A stretch of DNA of 64,000 bases. It comes from Paracoccus alkanivorans (lineage in GTDB: Bacteria > Pseudomonadota > Alphaproteobacteria > Rhodobacterales > Rhodobacteraceae). Made by a program: the position numbers and the translations under genes. Positions 59,158 through 64,000 of the stretch are shown piece after piece (the stretch's first letter is position 1; each line of letters starts with the position of its first letter). The stretch lies in contig NZ_QOKZ01000010.1 in the NCBI RefSeq assembly GCF_003697785.1, positions 87,951 through 151,950 of the forward strand. The letters are read 5' to 3'. The notes beneath the pieces were generated by a model. It did no database searches. It was not told the origin of the DNA and saw nothing but the letters and a program-made list of their open reading frames with translations.

Positions 59158-62090
59158 CCCGGCTTTCAGGCGGATTGATCGATCGTTCGCGTAGCCTGTC
59201 CTTTACCTTCGACGGGCGGAGGTTCACCGGCTATTCGGGCGATACGCTAGCTTCGGCCCTGCTCGCCAATGACGTGCGGCTGATGGGGCGCAGCTTCAAG
59301 TATCACCGCCCGAGGGGACTGATCGCGGCGGGGTCCGAGGAACCCAATGCACTGGTCGAATTGCGCAGTGGCGCGCGGCAAGAGCCGAATACCCGCGCCA
59401 CCGTGGCCGAGCTGTATGACGGCCTGACCGCCCGGAGCCAGAACCGCATCGGCTCGCTGAACTTTGATCTGCTGGCGATGAACGATCTGCTGTCGCCCTT
59501 CTTCGCGGCGGGGTTCTATTACAAGACCTTCATGTGGCCTCGGGCCTTCTGGGAAAAACTGTATGAGCCCGCCATCCGCCGGGCGGCGGGGCTGGGCAGC
59601 CTGTCCATGCAGGCCGATCCGGATGCCTATGACAAGGGCTTCCTGCATTGCGATCTGCTGGTGATTGGCGGTGGTGCGGCGGGGCTGACGGCGGCGCTGA
59701 CGGCGGCGCGTTCCGGTGCGCGGGTAATCCTTGCCGACGAGGATTTCCGCCTCGGAGGCCGGTTGCTGGCGGAGACGCATCTGTTGGACGATGCGCCCGC
59801 CACCGAATGGGTGGCCGGGGTTGAAGAGGAACTGGCCAGCCTGCCCAACCTGCGCATCATGCGCCGCACCACCGTCTTCGGGGCTTTCGATCACGGCATC
59901 TATGGCGCGGTCGAGCGGGTCGCGGATCACCTGCCCGAGCCGGGCGGCAAGCCGCGTCAGACATTGTGGCGGATCACGGCGAAACGTGCGGTTCTGGCGG
60001 CAGGCGCCATCGAACGGCATATCCCCTTCGCCAATAACGACCGCCCGGGCATCATGCTGGCGGGCGCCATGCGCGCCTTTGCCAATCGTTGGGCGGTCTG
60101 CCCCGCCGATCGCGTGGCCATCTTCACCAATAACGACGACGGTCATCGTACTGCCCTCGACCTTGCCGCCAAGGGGGTCGAGGTCACGGGGGTCATCGAT
60201 AGCCGCGTGGATGCAACGGCGATGGGTGATTACCCGATCTTTGCGGGCGGCCTGGTCAGCAATGCCAAGGGCCGCCTCGGCCTGACAAGGATAGAGGTCA
60301 GGCAAAACGGGCGTAGCCGGTGGATCGAATGCAGCGCGCTCGGGATTTCGGGGGGGTGGAACCCGAACCTGCATCTGGCCTCGCATCATCGCGGCCGTCC
60401 GGTCTGGGACGAGGCTTTGCAAAGCTTTGTTCCGGCCGGGGACGGACCGCCGGGCCTGATCGTTGCCGGGGCCGCTGATGGTCAGGGCAGCACAGCCGCC
60501 GCCTTGCGCTCGGGCGCGGAAGCCGCCGGCCGAGCGCTTGCCGAACTGGACCTCAAGGCCGCGATGCCCGAATTGCCGCAGGCCGAGGATGCGGTATCGA
60601 AGCCGCAAGCGCTCTGGCATGTGCCCGGCAAGGGGCGGGCCTGGGTGGATTTCCAGAACGATGTCACGGTCAAGGACATCAAGCTGGCCCATCAGGAAAA
60701 CATGCGCCCGGTTGAGCATCTGAAACGCTGGACCACGCTTGGCATGGCGACCGATCAGGGCAAGACGGCGAATGTCACCGCGCTCGCGATCATGTCGGAA
60801 CTGACCGGTAAATCGATCCCCGAAACCGGCACCACGATTTTCCGCCCGCCCTATACCGGCGTATCGCTGTCGGTTCTGGGCGGCGGCAACACGGCCGAGC
60901 ATTTCCGCCCCCGCCGCCTGACACCGACCCATCACTGGGCCGAGGCGCAGGGCGCGGTATTCGTCGAGGTCGGGCCATGGATGCGGGCGCAGTATTTTCC
61001 CCGCCCCGGCGAGGCGCATTGGCGCGAAACGGTCGATCGCGAGGTCCTGGCCACCCGCAAAGGGGTCGGCATCTGCGATGTGACCACGCTTGGCAAGGTC
61101 GATGTGCAGGGCGCGGATGCCGGGGAGTTCCTGAACCGGCTTTACTGCAACGGCATGAAGACGCTGAAGGTCGGGATGGTCCGTTATGGCCTGATGCTGC
61201 GCGAGGATGGTATCGCTTGGGATGACGGCACCTGCGCGCGTCTGGCCGAGGATCACTATGTTGTCACCACTACAACGGCACAGGCCGGACCCGTCTATCG
61301 TCAGATGGAGTTCGCACGGCAGTGTCTGTGGCCCGAGATGGATGTGCAGCTGATCTCGACCACCGATGCCTGGGCGCAGATCGCGGTCGCCGGTCCGAAT
61401 GCACGGCGGCTGCTGGAGCGGATCGTGGACGAGGGGTTCGATATCTCGAACGAGGCGTTCCCTTTCATGGCCTGCACCAGCCTGACCATCTGCGGCGGGC
61501 TCAGGGCTCGATTGTTCCGGATCTCGTTTTCGGGCGAATTGGCCTATGAGGTCGCGGTGCCCGCGCGATTTGGCCATGCGCTGATGCAGCGGCTGGTAGA
61601 GACGGGTGAGGATCTTGGCGCGACCCCCTACGGAACCGAGGCGCTCGGCGTCATGCGGATTGAAAAGGGTCATGCCGCCGGCAACGAGCTGAACGGCCAG
61701 ACCAGTCCGCAGATGCTGGGTATGGGCCGGATGGTCTCGACCAAGAAGGACAGCATCGGTGCCGTGATGTCCCGGCGCGAAGGACTGGCCGCCGACACGA
61801 GGCGACTGGTCGGGCTGCAGCCGGTCGATGCCGCTCGGCCGGTGCTGGCCGGGATGCATCTGTTCACCGACGGGGCGGCGCAAAGCACCGCGACCGATCA
61901 GGGCTGGATCAGTTCCGCCTGCTACTCCCCGCATGTCGGCTGCCATATCGGGCTGGGTTTCCTGGCCAACGGCTCCGAGCGTATGGGCGAGGTGATTACC
62001 GGCGCCAACCCGCTGGATGGTCAGCAGGTGGCGCTGCGCGTCGTCTCGGCCCATTTTGTCGATCCTGATGGAGGACGCCTGCGTGACTGA
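59154..62090 (+). CDS. mgdC: N-methylglutamate dehydrogenase subunit C (sarcosine oxidase alpha-like)
   Basis: A 978-residue fusion. Residues about 10-95 are an N-terminal ferredoxin-fold region (FDGRRFTGYSGDTLASALLA; GRSFKYHRPRG). Residues about 167-560 are a dinucleotide-binding oxidoreductase (LLVIGGGAAGLTAALTAARS; GAIERHIPFANNDRPGIMLA). Residues about 600-975 are a GcvT-like domain (GICDVTTLGKVDVQGADAGE; YGTEALGVMRIEKGHAAGNE) that can transfer the methyl-derived C1 unit to tetrahydrofolate. It follows mgdB by ATGA overlap and overlaps mgdD by eight bases. Confidence 0.95.
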   Translation: MTRLSGGLIDRSRSLSFTFDGRRFTGYSGDTLASALLANDVRLMGRSFKYHRPRGLIAAGSEEPNALVELRSGARQEPNTRATVAELYDGLTARSQNRIGSLNFDLLAMNDLLSPFFAAGFYYKTFMWPRAFWEKLYEPAIRRAAGLGSLSMQADPDAYDKGFLHCDLLVIGGGAAGLTAALTAARSGARVILADEDFRLGGRLLAETHLLDDAPATEWVAGVEEELASLPNLRIMRRTTVFGAFDHGIYGAVERVADHLPEPGGKPRQTLWRITAKRAVLAAGAIERHIPFANNDRPGIMLAGAMRAFANRWAVCPADRVAIFTNNDDGHRTALDLAAKGVEVTGVIDSRVDATAMGDYPIFAGGLVSNAKGRLGLTRIEVRQNGRSRWIECSALGISGGWNPNLHLASHHRGRPVWDEALQSFVPAGDGPPGLIVAGAADGQGSTAAALRSGAEAAGRALAELDLKAAMPELPQAEDAVSKPQALWHVPGKGRAWVDFQNDVTVKDIKLAHQENMRPVEHLKRWTTLGMATDQGKTANVTALAIMSELTGKSIPETGTTIFRPPYTGVSLSVLGGGNTAEHFRPRRLTPTHHWAEAQGAVFVEVGPWMRAQYFPRPGEAHWRETVDREVLATRKGVGICDVTTLGKVDVQGADAGEFLNRLYCNGMKTLKVGMVRYGLMLREDGIAWDDGTCARLAEDHYVVTTTTAQAGPVYRQMEFARQCLWPEMDVQLISTTDAWAQIAVAGPNARRLLERIVDEGFDISNEAFPFMACTSLTICGGLRARLFRISFSGELAYEVAVPARFGHALMQRLVETGEDLGATPYGTEALGVMRIEKGHAAGNELNGQTSPQMLGMGRMVSTKKDSIGAVMSRREGLAADTRRLVGLQPVDAARPVLAGMHLFTDGAAQSTATDQGWISSACYSPHVGCHIGLGFLANGSERMGEVITGANPLDGQQVALRVVSAHFVDPDGGRLRD

Positions 62091-62649
62091 CCTGACACCG
62101 ATCACCGCCTTGGGTGGCTCTGCCCCCGCAGCTCATCAATTTGGTCCGTTGCGGATTTCCGAGAATCCCGATGTGGCGCTTGTCTCATTGGCGCTGCGTC
62201 GCGGAGCAACTCAGCCTGCACCAATGGGGCTGGAATTGCCGGGTCCGGGACAATGGGTTGCCGGAAACGGCGTGGCCGCGTTCTGGACCGGCCCCGGTCA
62301 ATGGATGATCGAGGCAGAGGGCCGCGCCACAGAGGATTTCGCCGCCGCATTGGCTGTCGAGGCGTCCGGCTGCTCGATCACCGAGCAGACCGATGCCTGG
62401 ACCGTGTTCGAAATTGTTTCGGGCAATGGCGGTGCCCCGATCCGGGCATTGATGGAAAAGCTGGTCAACCTGGATGCGGGCGCGTTCGGCCCCGGCAGCG
62501 CCACCCGAACCGGGCTGCACCACATGAGCGCCTATGTGATCCGCCGCGCCGATGACCGGTTGGCGATCATCGGAATGCGCAGCATGGCCGTGGCGCTGTG
62601 GCATGCGCTCGACGAGACTGCGGAACGCTTGAAGGGAGAATTGCAATGA
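62083..62649 (+). CDS. mgdD: N-methylglutamate dehydrogenase subunit D (sarcosine oxidase gamma-like)
   Basis: A 188-residue gamma-type subunit (FGPLRISENPDVALVSLALR; PGPGQWVAGNGVAAFWTGPG; EQTDAWTVFEIVSGNGGAPI; ATRTGLHHMSAYVIRRADDR). I chose GTG 62083 (GGAGGA at 62070-62075) over ATG 62068; both are in frame. The stop overlaps the folD start (ATGA). It completes the four-subunit dehydrogenase. Confidence 0.88.
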   Translation: MTDLTPITALGGSAPAAHQFGPLRISENPDVALVSLALRRGATQPAPMGLELPGPGQWVAGNGVAAFWTGPGQWMIEAEGRATEDFAAALAVEASGCSITEQTDAWTVFEIVSGNGGAPIRALMEKLVNLDAGAFGPGSATRTGLHHMSAYVIRRADDRLAIIGMRSMAVALWHALDETAERLKGELQ

Positions 62650-63533
62650 GCGGAGCGCTGATCGACGGCAAGGCGTTTTCGGCCGATGTGCGGGCGCGCG
62701 TCGCCGATCATGTCGTCAAGCTGAAAGAACAGGGGATCACTCCGGGGCTGGCCGTTGTGCTGGTGGGCGAAGATCCGGCCAGCGAGGTCTATGTCCGCAA
62801 CAAGGGCATCCAGACTCGCGAGGCGGGAATGAACTCCTATGAGCACAAGCTGCCTGCCGACACCACGCAGGACGCGCTTATGGCGCTGGTCGCGCAGCTC
62901 AATGCCGATCCGGCCGTGCATGGCATCCTCGTGCAACTGCCGTTGCCGGATCATCTGGATTCCGAGGCGGTGCTGAATGCCATCGAACCCGCCAAGGATG
63001 TCGATGGCTTTCATATCCTGAATGTCGGGTTGCTGGCGACCGGGCAGAAATCCATGGTCGCCTGCACGCCGCTTGGTTGCCTGATGATGCTGCGCGACCG
63101 CTTGGGCGACTTGTCGGGGCTGAACGCGGTGATCGTGGGGCGCAGCAATATCGTCGGCAAACCGATGGCGCAGCTCTTGCTGCGCGACAGCTGCACCGTC
63201 ACCATCGCCCATAGCAGGACTCGTGATCTGGGCGAGGTCTGCCGCCGCGCGGATATTCTTGTCGCTGCCGTGGGGCGGCCGCGGATAATCCCCGGTGACT
63301 GGATCAAGCCCGGCGCCACGGTGATCGATGTCGGCATCAACCGGATCGAAGAGGATGGCAAGACCCGGCTAGTCGGGGATGTCGATTTCGACAGTGCGCG
63401 CGAAGTCGCCGGTGCGATCACCCCGGTGCCCGGCGGCGTCGGCCCGATGACCATTGCCTGCCTGCTGGCCAATACGCTGACCGCCTGCTGCCGTGCGGTG
63501 GGCCTGCCCGAACCCGATGGACTGACCGCCTGA
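62646..63533 (+). CDS. folD: Methylene-THF dehydrogenase / methenyl-THF cyclohydrolase
   Basis: A 295-residue bifunctional FolD. Motifs: GLAVVLVGEDPASEVYVRNK with the cyclohydrolase/dehydrogenase Lys region, GILVQLPLPDHLD, and the NADP-binding VIVGRSNIVGKPMAQLLLRD. It oxidises methylene-THF to formyl-THF. It is coupled to mgdD by ATGA, which ties it to C1 units released by NMG dehydrogenase and Dmm. Confidence 0.96.
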   Translation: MSGALIDGKAFSADVRARVADHVVKLKEQGITPGLAVVLVGEDPASEVYVRNKGIQTREAGMNSYEHKLPADTTQDALMALVAQLNADPAVHGILVQLPLPDHLDSEAVLNAIEPAKDVDGFHILNVGLLATGQKSMVACTPLGCLMMLRDRLGDLSGLNAVIVGRSNIVGKPMAQLLLRDSCTVTIAHSRTRDLGEVCRRADILVAAVGRPRIIPGDWIKPGATVIDVGINRIEEDGKTRLVGDVDFDSAREVAGAITPVPGGVGPMTIACLLANTLTACCRAVGLPEPDGLTA

Positions 63534-63611
63534 GGCGGCAAGCCCGGACAAAGACACCAAAACAAATCGCGGGGCTGCCGACAGCCTCCCCGTTTACGAC
63601 AGGAGTTGCAA

Positions 63612-64000
63612 ATGACCAAATTCTGCCTGACCGTTGCCTGCGAATCCACTCGGGGTATCGTCGCCGCCATTTCCGGTTATCTCGCCGAGCAGGGCTGCAA
63701 CATCACCGCCAGTTCGCAATATGACGACCCGGAGACCGGCAAGTTTTTCATGCGCGTCAGCTTTGCCTCGGAAAAGGGCGTCACGCTGGACAAGCTGAGC
63801 AAGGGTTTCGCCGAGACCGCCAAGACATCGGGCATGACCTATCAGTTTCACGACGAGGGGCTGAAGATGAAGGTGATCGTGATGGTCTCGCGTTTCGGGC
63901 ATTGCCTGAACGACCTGCTGTATCGCTGGCGGATCGGGGCGCTGCCGATCGATATCGTGGCGGTGATCTCGAACCACATGGATTACCAGAAGGTGGTGGT
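63612..64000 (+). CDS. purU: Formyltetrahydrofolate deformylase, N-terminal part
   Basis: The first 129 residues are visible; the gene continues past the window. The N-terminal ACT domain (FCLTVACESTRGIVAAISGY; ITASSQYDDPETGKFFMRVS) is followed by the start of the hydrolase domain (VMVSRFGHCLNDLLYRWRIG). It releases formate and THF from formyl-THF, letting the C1 unit go to a formate dehydrogenase. CAGGAG precedes the start, 78 bases after folD. Confidence 0.93.
   Translation, partial: MTKFCLTVACESTRGIVAAISGYLAEQGCNITASSQYDDPETGKFFMRVSFASEKGVTLDKLSKGFAETAKTSGMTYQFHDEGLKMKVIVMVSRFGHCLNDLLYRWRIGALPIDIVAVISNHMDYQKVV

Noticed and set aside
59247..62105. 952-codon open frame on the minus strand opposite mgdC
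   Set aside because: It mirrors mgdC in a G+C-rich genome; the product is rich in Arg, His and Gly with no domain, whereas mgdC has clear motifs along its length.

Overview
The window looks like part of the genome of a methylotrophic alphaproteobacterium of the Rhodobacteraceae, most likely a Paracoccus or close relative. The reasons are the high G+C, the tight ATGA and TGATG gene overlaps, a tauKLMXY-xsc-tauZ-pta taurine cluster of the Rhodobacter/Paracoccus type, and a serine cycle plus N-methylglutamate (NMG) pathway set. From memory and unverified here, such a methylotrophy island has been described on an extrachromosomal replicon of Paracoccus aminovorans. I saw no replication, plasmid, phage, transposase, rRNA, tRNA or CRISPR signal.

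Layout. 1-6.2 kb: the end of a LysR regulator, a tripartite tricarboxylate transporter (TctCBA), a 3-dehydroshikimate dehydratase-type fusion protein and a divergent shikimate dehydrogenase; together a probable quinate/shikimate-like catabolic operon. 6.2-16.5 kb: a complete taurine dissimilation cluster on the minus strand (TRAP transporter TauKLM, taurine dehydrogenase TauXY, Xsc, sulfate exporter TauZ, Pta) with divergent tauR. 16.6-19.6 kb: three valine catabolism genes. 20-23 kb: a secreted serralysin-type RTX protease with three near-identical 258-bp repeats, preceded by a small secreted protein. 23.1-27.8 kb: a LacI regulator divergent from a nucleobase permease, an amidohydrolase and a TSUP exporter. 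27.9-28.3 kb: a group II truncated haemoglobin.

28.8-34.4 kb: dimethylamine monooxygenase operon dmmDABC plus an APC permease. 34.6-46.1 kb: serine cycle genes gckA-mcl (minus), a LuxR-type response regulator, and sgaA-mtkA-mtkB-hprA-ppc-glyA (plus). 46.1-50.5 kb: a minus-strand run with an APC permease, three tiny membrane proteins, two unknown membrane proteins and a nitronate monooxygenase-like enzyme. 50.8-64 kb: an XRE-cupin regulator, mgsABC, gmaS, a GlxA-type AraC regulator, and mgdA-(PNPOx-like)-mgdB-mgdC-mgdD-folD-purU, with purU cut by the window end.

How it works together: dimethylamine is demethylated by Dmm to methylamine. GmaS, MgsABC and MgdABCD then convert methylamine through gamma-glutamylmethylamide and N-methylglutamate to glutamate and a C1 unit. 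The GcvT-like parts of DmmD and MgdC can load that C1 unit on tetrahydrofolate; FolD and PurU can oxidise it to formate, or GlyA can feed it to the serine cycle. The most interesting observations are: an MgdB subunit that has lost all Cys zinc ligands; an extra PNPOx-like gene inside the mgd operon; a shared A/T-rich motif ahead of mcl, mgsA, the XRE/permease region and perhaps dmm; a permease operon with three tiny membrane proteins; and a recurring 3'-end element.
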